Of a stretch of DNA of 64,000 bases, positions 40,213 through 48,992 are shown in pieces. Source of the DNA: CBDDIP01 sp965279405 (GTDB taxonomy: Bacteria; Actinomycetota; Acidimicrobiia; Acidimicrobiales; Ilumatobacteraceae). The DNA lies in assembly GCA_965279405.1 (NCBI GenBank), contig OZ257157.1, forward strand, positions 62,001 to 126,000, given 5' to 3'. A program made the position numbers and the translations under genes. Numbering within the stretch: position 1 is the stretch's first letter; the number at the start of each line of letters is the position of its first letter. The notes below the pieces were generated by a model. It had not been told where the DNA came from. It was given only the letters and a program-made list of their open reading frames with translations, and ran no database searches.

Positions 40213-42012
40213 CTACGCGGACTGTTCGAAGCGCTGCTGAAAGCTACGGAGACCGAAGTCGCTGTTCACGACTGTGAGAAAGGCACTGCGATTCGCACGA
40301 TCTCCCTTCACACGAGTCATGCCCACGTACGCGAGGCGCCGAGCCTCATCACCCCACCCGACGGACATCAGGACCGCCCTCGACTCCCAGCCTTTGAAGC
40401 TGTGGACGGTGCACCCTTTCACGCCGGAGACCGAGCCGTAGAAGCGCATCTTGCGATCCCGTCGCTCCGCGTTCGTCAAACCGAAGACGTGCTGCACTTC
40501 GTATCCGGCAACCTCGATCACCTGCACTGCCTCCAAGCCTTCACGGTGGTTCGCGAGGAACACGACGTCGGACGGAGCCAGATCAGGATTGTCCCGAAGC
40601 ATCTGGACCACCTCGTCGCCAAGTCGCTTGCCACATGACTCTCCACGCTCGGTGTTGATCCAGCGCTTCACGGTCGGCTGATACTGGCCGCCCTGTTGCG
40701 GGTGGTCCACGGGCACGGCTGGATTGACCAACCAATCACCGAGGTGAAGCTGGGCGAACTCAGCGACCAAAGGTGTGAGATCAGGGGGCATGCGATACGA
40801 CCCGCGCAACTCAGTCCAAGGGCCGCTGAACCCGGCACCGAGCATGCGTTCCTCGTCGGTCCATGCCCGTTGGCCGTAAACGTCCTGAGTCGGGTCGGCC
40901 ACGAGGAGCAGCTCACCATCTGGCCGGCAGACGTGCTGACGGAGCAGGTTCCACCACTTCAAGCTGAAGTCTTGGCCCTCGTCGACCAGCACCGCGTCGA
41001 ATCGAGGACCGAATCCAAGGCGGAACGCCTCGATGCCTTGATCAATCCTCGCTTCCCAATCGGTCAGAACTCCGGGGAGCGGAGTGATCGCAGGCTGCGC
41101 TCCCGCAAGTCGCGCGTCGTCGACTGCTCGATGGCACAGCTCATGCAAGTGCGTGAAGGTGATGTTGTTGATGCTGGCGCCGATGTCGCGACACCGGCGT
41201 GCGGCGAGGTCGCGCAGGTAGTGGGGAAGCGTCGAGTTGTACGCAAGCACCAGAACCTGTCTGCCTTCCAACGAGAGCCGCGCCGCCCGAGCCGCGAGGC
41301 CGAGCGACTTGCCACAGCCCGCCGACCCTCTGACGCGGCGGATTCGCGCACCTCTCGGATTCGCTTCGATGTTGCCGGCGGCAGCGTTGAGCGAGAGCGG
41401 CAGACGTTGATCGCTGTGCGCTTCAGGCTCGGCGAGGCTCCGGCGCAAAGCGTCGAGGCACCCGGCCGAGATGTGCCGGACGGTTGGTTGGCGCATTCCC
41501 GTCAGCACCATTGCCGGGTCGTGTTGCAGATCGTCGTAGCCGTAGACGCCAATCCATCGTTCGCTGTCCTGCAGCTCAGCTCTAGCGATCGCTGCCTTTG
41601 CCTGCGACGTAGTGCACCGCGGCATCACGACGACGCCACGAACCTCGGCGAACGTCGGCGCGTCGTCGACCAACGCCGTCAATCGTTCGTGAATCGCGCC
41701 CCGGTAGCGATGGGCCTGAAACCTGGGCGCTTCGTCGGTTCGAACCCAAGCGCCTTGACGGCGCACTTCGATGCGTCCGTCGTCGCCCTGTCGATACGCG
41801 CCGGCCGCCCAATCCTTCACTTCGACGGCACAGACGCCGAAGGTTGGGTGCGCCGCAATGAAATCGGGCTGGCTGAGGCCAAGCCGCGGCTGCACGTAGA
41901 TGATCCAGTTCTCGTCGAGCGATGCGAAGCAATCAAGCACTTGACGTTCGCCCACGTTGAGCGGCGTCGAGAGACACGCCAACTCCTGCCAGCCTGGATA
42001 CACCCGCGCCAT
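40213..42012 (-). CDS. NERD-nuclease / SF1 (UvrD-like) helicase fusion
   Basis: A 599-residue protein from ATG 42012 with GGGAGG a few bases upstream. The N-terminal NERD domain (about 15-125) retains PD...E-V-K residues (Asp50, Glu64-Val-Lys66), a PD-(D/E)XK-type site. An SF1 helicase follows: Walker A GSAGCGKS (229-236), Walker B DEGQDF (344-349), and C-terminal motifs VHSFKGWESRAVL and LAYVGMTRVKG. Such fusions are found in defence islands and in RNA/DNA processing. It opens the island and is divergent from an unknown gene 177 bases away. Confidence 0.88.
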   Translation of the reverse strand: MARVYPGWQELACLSTPLNVGERQVLDCFASLDENWIIYVQPRLGLSQPDFIAAHPTFGVCAVEVKDWAAGAYRQGDDGRIEVRRQGAWVRTDEAPRFQAHRYRGAIHERLTALVDDAPTFAEVRGVVVMPRCTTSQAKAAIARAELQDSERWIGVYGYDDLQHDPAMVLTGMRQPTVRHISAGCLDALRRSLAEPEAHSDQRLPLSLNAAAGNIEANPRGARIRRVRGSAGCGKSLGLAARAARLSLEGRQVLVLAYNSTLPHYLRDLAARRCRDIGASINNITFTHLHELCHRAVDDARLAGAQPAITPLPGVLTDWEARIDQGIEAFRLGFGPRFDAVLVDEGQDFSLKWWNLLRQHVCRPDGELLLVADPTQDVYGQRAWTDEERMLGAGFSGPWTELRGSYRMPPDLTPLVAEFAQLHLGDWLVNPAVPVDHPQQGGQYQPTVKRWINTERGESCGKRLGDEVVQMLRDNPDLAPSDVVFLANHREGLEAVQVIEVAGYEVQHVFGLTNAERRDRKMRFYGSVSGVKGCTVHSFKGWESRAVLMSVGWGDEARRLAYVGMTRVKGDRANRSAFLTVVNSDFGLRSFQQRFEQSA

Positions 42013-42189
42013 ATCGCCGCCCTCCCTGCGCCCAGGACATCGGCCAAAGAGGAGTGAAACTTGAGGGAGACGGCCCGCACGACCGACGGCTTCTCCTGGA
42101 ACGGCTCCTCGTCGACGATTCCAACGGATGACTTCGGTTACGGTGGCCGATCGGCACCCTTCGATCTCATACTCGCAGAACGGCGACTG

Positions 42190-42927
42190 ATGGCGGATAG
42201 CTCTCCCAGAACGACGAATCAACTCGTGGCGTTCGTCAGCGCTCCGGTACGCAAGCCATCGAAGTCCGTCAGCATCGAGATGCTTCCATTGGAGCGTGCT
42301 CGAGAGTTCCAGATGCCCGGCCCCGCTCTCACGAGAGTCGTCTACGTTCGGCACCCCTCAAGTGAGTCCGAGTTGATTCCCTTCGCCGACTACGACGAAC
42401 GGCTCGCGCGAGACCGATACCAAGAGGCACTCCGGGTGTTCACCAAGCTCGGCGCGGCGCGAATCGTGGCGACGACACACAGCCAAACGACGAAGCGGAA
42501 CGATGCCCGGCTCGGTATGCGCGGCGTCACCTTGTCCGTCGGAAGGCAACGAGACGCCGCATGGAGTCTGGCTGCCGACTTGGAAGGCGACGGGTCGAGA
42601 CCAGTGGATCCACGCCCTCTTCGCTTCGACGACATCGCCGGGCTCGATGCAGTTTGCGAGGGCGTTCTCCACAACGGCTGGAGAAAAGGGAAGATCCGCA
42701 TCACGCAGTCGTCGACTCTGCGAGTGGATGGAGAGCTTGCCGGGGCCTTGAAAAAGGCAGGCTTCTCGCTCGGCCTCAGCGGTGGACGGGCAAAGGCCGC
42801 CGAGTTCCTGATCGAGGCTGCATTCACCCCCGAGGCAGCGAAGGCTCTCGACGCGGTCGTCGAAGCGACAGATTCTGTTCCATCCAGGCGGCTGGGGCGT
42901 CCGAAGGTCCGCGACCGGCAAACTTAG
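42190..42927 (+). CDS. Unknown protein divergent from NERD-helicase
   Basis: A 245-residue protein from ATG 42190; a TTG at 42061 would extend it by 43 residues. I recognise no family. No signal or membrane segment is visible. Notable segments are FADYDERLARDRYQEALRVFTKLGAARIVATTHSQTT (a helix-strand unit) and a C-terminal helical stretch GALKKAGFSLGLSGGRAKAAEFLIEAAFTPEAAKALDAVV. Codon use and amino-acid composition look like a real gene. Pairing with the helicase is possible but unproven; the two promoters face away from each other. Confidence 0.65.
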   Translation: MADSSPRTTNQLVAFVSAPVRKPSKSVSIEMLPLERAREFQMPGPALTRVVYVRHPSSESELIPFADYDERLARDRYQEALRVFTKLGAARIVATTHSQTTKRNDARLGMRGVTLSVGRQRDAAWSLAADLEGDGSRPVDPRPLRFDDIAGLDAVCEGVLHNGWRKGKIRITQSSTLRVDGELAGALKKAGFSLGLSGGRAKAAEFLIEAAFTPEAAKALDAVVEATDSVPSRRLGRPKVRDRQT

Positions 42928-43111
42928 GCGGATCGCCGGCCCGGACGAGAACCATATAGGTACCTGGTCATCGTCGGAGCCGGCGCCACAGATCGAATCC
43001 GCAGCAAACCGCGCGACTGTCAGCACAATTGAGAAGGCCGATCGACGCTCCGCCAATCGATCAGCCGTATCGATCGCTCGCTCGTCGTGGCCCTGCGCGC
43101 GAAGCTCAACC

Positions 43112-43396
43112 ATGGCCAAGTACGATCCACTCGCTGAACTCCTACTTGGGGTTCCGCCAGCACAGCTCGCCGTCACGCTTTCTTTTGAGCAAGTCGCCCG
43201 TGTTGTGGACGGGCTGCCGCCCAGCGCCTACCGGATTCGGCAATGGTGGGCCAACGATTCCAAGGTGGAAGCGCGAGCTTGGCGGTCAGCCGGGTGGCAT
43301 GTCGATGTCGATGGCGTCGACTTCAATGCCCAAACCGTGCGGTTCGCACGTGGAAGAGTCGGTGGCACCCGCGCCCGCCGTCTCGGACTGGAGTAG
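43112..43396 (+). CDS. DUF7662 domain protein
   Basis: A 94-residue protein. MAKYDPLAELLLGVP at the start, LSFEQVARVVDGLPPSAYRIRQWWAND in the middle and AWRSAGWHVDVDGVDFNAQTVRFARG at the end match the small DUF7662 pattern (KYDPL ... LPxSAxxxRxWWAND ... AWxxAGW). The function is unknown; such genes are often near restriction or defence genes. It lies between the unknown gene and the DUF262 pair and is transcribed toward the latter. Confidence 0.8.
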   Translation: MAKYDPLAELLLGVPPAQLAVTLSFEQVARVVDGLPPSAYRIRQWWANDSKVEARAWRSAGWHVDVDGVDFNAQTVRFARGRVGGTRARRLGLE

Positions 43397-43469
43397 AGCA
43401 ATTCGGCTCAGCGCCCTCGGCTTTAAACCGCGTGGCGCCGACGTCCTGGGCGCAGGGTCACGGTCGTGC

Positions 43470-45758
43470 TTAGAGACCTGCACCGATCAGTGCCTGTAGA
43501 AACGTCGTCCCGACCTCGATCCGGTCCTCTGCATCAGTCCTCGAACCATCGACGTAGGTCCCGTCTACCTCGAGAACACCCGTGCCTGTGGCGTCGAGCG
43601 CGACGTGGTGTTCCGCACATACAGCTTCGAATGTCGCCAGCAGCGCAGGCTCGTCGGGAGGCTTCACTAGGAAGCCTGTATCGATGCAACGAATCTGAAC
43701 GTTGCTGTTCTTCAGATGTAGCCACCGAGGGACGGCCGGATAGCCCGTGAACCATGGGTCGACGTTGCTTCCGTCGACGCCTCCCTTGACTCGCGTACCT
43801 GCCTTGCACCTTCGCGCAATAGAAAGCAGAAACGGATCGCGGTAGTAGCTGTTCAGCTGTTGGCGGTCGAGCATGCAGAGCGAGAAGCCAAGGTCCGCTG
43901 GCGCTGCGTAGATCCCCGAACGGCCCTCACGCATTTCGGGGTACTTCACGAGGTAATATCGCCAGTCGCGGTGGCCGGCGGCGTCCCGCTCATGAAGCCA
44001 GTCCTGCTGGATCCGGCTGAGGGTTGTTGCCAGTGGAGCAGCCGAGAGCCCGACGGCGTCGAGAAGTTGGCCAAGGGTAGACCGAAGACGGGAGAGATTG
44101 GCACGAGCAGTACCTGTCAACAGTTCACGCCACTGACTTGCGTGCGCGGGCGACCCGAAGCGATACGTCGTGGTGCCGAGTGTCCTGTGGTACTCGCCCA
44201 TCGCGAGTAACGCACCGGTGATCGACTGCAGTTCAGCTCGGCCGGAGAACAGGTCCTCGAACGCACGTGCCCGATGCTGCAAGGACTCGGCGTCGAGGTC
44301 GAATGCCATGAGTGACCCTCGAAGGATCTCGTGATCCTCCAATCCGAACAGGAACGGCTCCTGATCGGGATGGTCCGCCAGGAAACCACGCTTTTCGACC
44401 TCGTCCGCGAGTTGGATCTGATTGAACGCCTGGACTTCATCGAGATTGCCGTCAATGACGATTCGCCCCACGTCAGCGACGAGTCGAGGCATCCGGTCGA
44501 AACGTATCTCGTTCACCGATGCCTCCACGAGATTCCGAACAGCTCGTAGTCGTCGTGGAAAATCCTCCGTGCCATGAATCAAGTGGAGGAGCACGGCGTA
44601 CAGCACGAGCTTGCGAGGATTGCCGAAGCGAAGGGTGTCCAAGTCTCGGCAACACGCCTCAAACATGTTGAGATGAGCTGGCCCAGAGGCTCCGAACAGC
44701 ACCACCTTGCCATCGGTAGAAATGCCCGACCTCGATGAGGCGAGCAGACCGTCGAAGAACGCTCGCGTGTCAACGCCGACCCACACATCGAACGCTTGGA
44801 AGAGGAACTCCAGGTTCTCAGATGCGTCGGCGCGCCCAGGCTCGAAAGCGCGCTGCGCGCGTCGGATGAGCGCCTGAGACCGAGCGGTCGCGTCATCGCG
44901 CCGCCATTCGCAAAGCTCAATGATGAACTCGAAGTAGCGAAGGAACTCGTCATCCACAATGTCATCGGTACCGCGAAGTGGCCAAAAGACGTCCGCCCAC
45001 TCACCGTCAACTCTATGCCCGAACTCACTGGCCCGACCGGAGCCATCGAGCACCTTCTCGAAGCGAGCCTTGAAGTTCTCGAACTCTGTGAGTGGCCGGC
45101 CGCGAGAGTTCATCTTGATGTACAGGTCTTCGGTCGAGCCCATATCGGTGATCGGAAGGAGATGGAACGAAACTGCCGGCGTGACTGGATCCGCGAGCCG
45201 ATTCCACGCGTCTTCGAGGTCGAGCGATCCGAACCGTTGATGGATTGCATCGAGCATCAGCAGCATCGACTCGATCGTCGGATCGTGTGCCCACACGTGG
45301 AGATACCACGCCTGATCGGTGATCAGAGACGAGGGAGTGATGCTCGACTCCGCAATCGGAAAGTTCACGAGCCGCTCGCAGAAGAGACGAGCGCTGGGGC
45401 GAGTCGCGTACGAGAACCTTGTCCAACCGTGGTCGGACGGAATTCGGCCGGTGCGCGCGGCGACGTACCAATGAAGCAGGAAAAGTGTGGTGAGTCGTTG
45501 CTGTCCGTCTAAGGGCTCCAAGGTCCCATCGCGAACTTCGCCGTAAACGAAGTCGAGACCGACGGGCTCCCCACCGGCGATGGAGGCATGGAGTACATCT
45601 AGGAAGTTGTCTCGTATCACCCGCACGCGAGGTTCATCTCGCCCCTGTGCATAGTCGCGTTGAATCAGCGGCACCTCGACACGGGCGACGAGCGGCGGCC
45701 CGCCAGCCTCGCGTTCGAAGAGGCCGATGAACGAGGTTTCGAAGCTAGAAATCGACAT
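43470..45758 (-). CDS. DUF262 protein without visible HNH domain (long partner)
   Basis: A 762-residue protein from ATG 45758 (MSISSFETSFIGLF), overlapping the end of the upstream DUF262 gene by 14 bases. The DUF262 (GmrS, ParB/sulfiredoxin-like) domain has IQRDYAQGR and LDGQQRLTTLFLLHW with DGQQR at 84-88, the NTP-binding motif of the family, then YIKMNSRGRPLTEFENFKARFE. The C-terminal 450 residues are helical; I see no His-rich HNH or DUF1524 signature. With the upstream DUF262-DUF1524 gene it probably forms a two-subunit restriction complex (inference). Confidence 0.85.
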   Translation of the reverse strand: MSISSFETSFIGLFEREAGGPPLVARVEVPLIQRDYAQGRDEPRVRVIRDNFLDVLHASIAGGEPVGLDFVYGEVRDGTLEPLDGQQRLTTLFLLHWYVAARTGRIPSDHGWTRFSYATRPSARLFCERLVNFPIAESSITPSSLITDQAWYLHVWAHDPTIESMLLMLDAIHQRFGSLDLEDAWNRLADPVTPAVSFHLLPITDMGSTEDLYIKMNSRGRPLTEFENFKARFEKVLDGSGRASEFGHRVDGEWADVFWPLRGTDDIVDDEFLRYFEFIIELCEWRRDDATARSQALIRRAQRAFEPGRADASENLEFLFQAFDVWVGVDTRAFFDGLLASSRSGISTDGKVVLFGASGPAHLNMFEACCRDLDTLRFGNPRKLVLYAVLLHLIHGTEDFPRRLRAVRNLVEASVNEIRFDRMPRLVADVGRIVIDGNLDEVQAFNQIQLADEVEKRGFLADHPDQEPFLFGLEDHEILRGSLMAFDLDAESLQHRARAFEDLFSGRAELQSITGALLAMGEYHRTLGTTTYRFGSPAHASQWRELLTGTARANLSRLRSTLGQLLDAVGLSAAPLATTLSRIQQDWLHERDAAGHRDWRYYLVKYPEMREGRSGIYAAPADLGFSLCMLDRQQLNSYYRDPFLLSIARRCKAGTRVKGGVDGSNVDPWFTGYPAVPRWLHLKNSNVQIRCIDTGFLVKPPDEPALLATFEAVCAEHHVALDATGTGVLEVDGTYVDGSRTDAEDRIEVGTTFLQALIGAGL

Positions 45759-47412
45759 CTGCCTCCATCGCAAGGAAGGGCTCGATAGCTGCAACGATCG
45801 CGGCAAAGTACGCGTCGCGGTCCTGTGGTCCCCAGAAGACGACCTGCTGGACCTCCGACTCTGTGTAGTACTTGAGGAACACATTGCGGGTGGACGGCGG
45901 GATGTAGCTCCCCTGGCGGTCGAGTCGAATCATTTCGCGGCGCTTGACTTCGAAGCACGAATTGTTCAACGCGCTGTTGTCACTGCCGGCGAGCAGGGCA
46001 AGATTCGAAATCGAATGTGTCAAGTAGTCCTCGGCAGGACTCGGCCCCTGGAAAGCGGTCACAATCTCTTCCTCGAGCGCGCGAAACTTGAGCTCGGTGA
46101 TGTCGAGCACTGCGGCGTCTATGCGCTGGACCAACGAGGTGCGGCTCGCATCCTCGAGGTGCGGGAGCGCAGTCAGGGCCTGTCGGTGCAGGCGAAGCCA
46201 ATCGATCCATTGCTCGGCTCTGTTCAGCGTCTCGGCCGACTGAGCGTTGATGTGTTCGAGCGACCAGCGACGCGAGGCGTGCGCTGCAAACGAGTAGCGC
46301 TCCGACGAGTGATACCGACGCCGTACAGTCTCGACGTTGACCAGAAGAAGCACGCGCTCGCACCTCATGCGGTCTTCGTAGGTCAGATCGACCAGGGAGC
46401 TTCGTGACACACCAAGCCGCTGGCGGATTCGCTGATCTAGAACGCTCTCAAAGGCACGACGCGTGAGACCGTGAGCCAACTGGACGAGTTCACTGAACTC
46501 TGACCCAGTCGCCACGAGATAGCCGACCTTGTGAAAGAGATCCCGCTGGTCATACCAGCCCTGCACAAGCGAGTGCAGATCGACAACGTCGTTCCACACC
46601 GCCTCAGGAGACTCCGCATCGATGCGGGCTCGGAGCGTCTCGTACGTGTGGAACAGAGGCCGGGCGAGACCTTTCGGCCCCCCGCTCGTCGTGTCGAGCA
46701 GAAGGCTGATGTGAGTGGCCTGCCGATCCGCTGTCCCCGTCACGAACGACCAGACCTCCGGTGCGCGTAGATCCCGCTCGATGCTGTCCCACTGTGCCGC
46801 CATCTCGTGCGGACGCTTCGCCTTCGACAGCAACGTAGCCTTGACCAGCTCAGCATCGGTCAGCGGGATACGACCAACATTGAGACGCGTGAAGAGGGAC
46901 CGCGAGTCAACTTCGGGCGGAGCCTCGTACCAGATGACGTGCACATCGCGCGACAGAGCTTGGTAGAACTCGACCGCTGCCAGCGTCGGGTTGCCTTTCT
47001 TCTCGAACCATTCGCGAATGCATTCCGCTGCGCCAAAGATGTGGAAATAGTCGATGTTGGAGAGACTCTTCTCAGTGACCGGATCCTGCAAATACTCAGC
47101 GCTCTGGCCTCGCGTTTCGTACTCCAACGAATAGGCGATCTGAGCCGTTGGCAGGTGCTGTTGGATGTAGCGAAGGATCAGGAAGAGTGTCGTCAGACGT
47201 TGCTGGCCGTCGATCAACTCCCACCGTTGACCATCCCTTTTCACGACGACCGGCTGCAGGTAGTAGTTGCCGTCGCGCTGTTTGATGTCATCGAGCAGCC
47301 GAGTGACTTCGTCGATGCCCCACCGATATCCACGCTGATAGCCGGGCACGAAGAAGCGGCCCGATACGTCGCCAACGAGCATCGGCGCGAGAGAAGCCGG
47401 AGACATCGTCAT
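45745..47412 (-). CDS. DUF262-DUF1524 protein (GmrSD-like)
   Basis: A 555-residue protein; ATG 47412 is followed by another ATG two codons on. The N-terminal DUF262 domain has VPGYQRGYRWG and LIDGQQRLTTLFLIL (DGQQR at 68-72). The C-terminus matches DUF1524, the His-Me nuclease of GmrD: SLEHI with His387 and HSISNLALLAGSDNSALNNSCFEVKR (Asn470 to Lys490). GmrSD-type enzymes cut modified phage DNA using NTP. Unlike canonical EHxxPQ, the motif reads EHINAQ. It is divergent from the DUF262-HNH gene (88-base gap). Confidence 0.88.
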   Translation of the reverse strand: MTMSPASLAPMLVGDVSGRFFVPGYQRGYRWGIDEVTRLLDDIKQRDGNYYLQPVVVKRDGQRWELIDGQQRLTTLFLILRYIQQHLPTAQIAYSLEYETRGQSAEYLQDPVTEKSLSNIDYFHIFGAAECIREWFEKKGNPTLAAVEFYQALSRDVHVIWYEAPPEVDSRSLFTRLNVGRIPLTDAELVKATLLSKAKRPHEMAAQWDSIERDLRAPEVWSFVTGTADRQATHISLLLDTTSGGPKGLARPLFHTYETLRARIDAESPEAVWNDVVDLHSLVQGWYDQRDLFHKVGYLVATGSEFSELVQLAHGLTRRAFESVLDQRIRQRLGVSRSSLVDLTYEDRMRCERVLLLVNVETVRRRYHSSERYSFAAHASRRWSLEHINAQSAETLNRAEQWIDWLRLHRQALTALPHLEDASRTSLVQRIDAAVLDITELKFRALEEEIVTAFQGPSPAEDYLTHSISNLALLAGSDNSALNNSCFEVKRREMIRLDRQGSYIPPSTRNVFLKYYTESEVQQVVFWGPQDRDAYFAAIVAAIEPFLAMEADVDF

Positions 47413-47500
47413 GCCCGGAGACTACGGCGTCTCGATTGACAAGCCGCTCACCGGATCGCCACCATCAGCAGGCTCGGGCAAGGCGGTGTGATACCAAGGC

Positions 47501-48805
47501 GTGGTGACGTTGGCCACCACCCTCTCGGACCGTACGGTCGCGGACTTCGCTGAGCTCTGGAAGAACCGTCGCCTCAATCTCGAACCTGCGTTTCAGCGCA
47601 AGTCCGTGTGGAGCAAGCGCGATCGGCAGCTTCTCGTGGATTCAGTCTTCCGAGGAATTCCGATGCCGTCGGTGTTCCTCTACAAGCAGACCGCCAAGAG
47701 CGGAACTCCGATCTACGACGTGATCGATGGCAAACAGCGCCTCGAGACCCTGTTGCTCTTCATGGGAAGGGGCCCGCTTGCGGCGTCGAACTCGCCTCTC
47801 GAAGTCCGTACGAGTCTCGGGGACGAGCTGGACTTGGATCGGTGGGCGTGGTCGGACCTCCCGAAGAGGGATCGGGCGCACTACCAGAACACCAAGATCC
47901 CGGTGATCGAAGTGGAGGGCTCGCTCGCAGACATCATCGACCTCTTTGTGCGCATCAACTCGACCGGGCGCCACCTGACGTCACAAGAGCGGCGACACGC
48001 GAAGTACCACAGCCATCCGCTTCTCGCTCGCTCCGAGCGGTTTGCCGAGTCTCACCTCGCATGGCTATTGAAGCACAAGGTGGTGAGTGCCACGACCGTG
48101 AGTCGCATGCGGCACGTCGAGCTCGTCACGGAGCTTCTGCTATCGATTGGCGCCGACGCGCCGATCAACAAGAAGCAGCGACTCGACGAGATCATCGGCG
48201 GCGATGGCATGCCCGAGACGATCCTCAAACAGGCGGAGGTTCGCCTGGCCAAAGCCCTCGCGATCATTGACTCGGTTGTTCCAGAGCTGGCATCGACCCG
48301 CTTCCACCAAGCGGCGGACTTCTATACGCTGACGCTTATGTTTGCTCGTCTTGTCGGCGAGGGCGTCGCTGTGAACGGCCACACCAGCGCCAAGAACGCT
48401 CTGGCCGGCGACCTTCTCGTACGGTTTGGCAACGAGGTCGACAAAGCCAACGATGCCCTCAAGAGCATGAAAGGCATCGCTGACAAGAACGTCTCGTCAT
48501 ACTTGGCCACCGTCCGGGAAGGGACCGACAGTGCTCCGGCTCGGCGCCGACGTGAAGCCCTGCTTCGCTCAGTCATCGCAGGGGTCTACGACCAGCTCGA
48601 TGCCAAGCGATGCTTCAGCCCAGCACAGCGAAGGATCATCTGGAACTCGTCTCTGGACAAGCGTTGTTCGGTCTGCGCGAGGACCGTGACTTGGGAAACG
48701 TTTGCTGCTGATCACATCGCGGCCTACGTAAAGGGCGGGGCCACGACGCTCGCCAACGCCGGTCTCACCTGCACGAGTTGCAACAGCAGGAAGGGCGCTC
48801 GCTGA
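47501..48805 (+). CDS. DUF262-HNH endonuclease
   Basis: A 434-residue protein with GTG start (GTG GTG at 47501). The DUF262 domain has FQRKSVWSKRDRQLLVDS and YDVIDGKQRLETLLLFM, with DGKQR (76-80) in place of DGQQR. A long helical middle follows. The C-terminus is a zinc-type HNH nuclease: C389xxC392, DHI with His405, Asn419, C424xxC427 and a final NSRKG. This is a different nuclease fold from the DUF1524 of its divergent neighbour. It likely cleaves DNA under NTP control; its target is unknown. Confidence 0.88.
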   Translation: MVTLATTLSDRTVADFAELWKNRRLNLEPAFQRKSVWSKRDRQLLVDSVFRGIPMPSVFLYKQTAKSGTPIYDVIDGKQRLETLLLFMGRGPLAASNSPLEVRTSLGDELDLDRWAWSDLPKRDRAHYQNTKIPVIEVEGSLADIIDLFVRINSTGRHLTSQERRHAKYHSHPLLARSERFAESHLAWLLKHKVVSATTVSRMRHVELVTELLLSIGADAPINKKQRLDEIIGGDGMPETILKQAEVRLAKALAIIDSVVPELASTRFHQAADFYTLTLMFARLVGEGVAVNGHTSAKNALAGDLLVRFGNEVDKANDALKSMKGIADKNVSSYLATVREGTDSAPARRRREALLRSVIAGVYDQLDAKRCFSPAQRRIIWNSSLDKRCSVCARTVTWETFAADHIAAYVKGGATTLANAGLTCTSCNSRKGAR

Positions 48806-48992
48806 GTGTCGACTCTGCCATGGGCCAGGACGACCCATCGGCCCGAACGCACCTCCCTAACCCCGATCGCCGATATCAGGGAATGACTTCATCGGCGGCA
48901 GGCGCTTCTGCAAGGTTGAGCACTGAACTAGAGATCGGTCACCCCGAATGATTTCGGCCACCAACCACGCCGTCGGTGAAACCCCCGTCGAT

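Noticed and set aside
42358..43176. A 272-codon minus-strand frame opposite the unknown gene
   Set aside because: The + strand frame has a more natural amino-acid composition; the minus frame extends across the gap with no motif.
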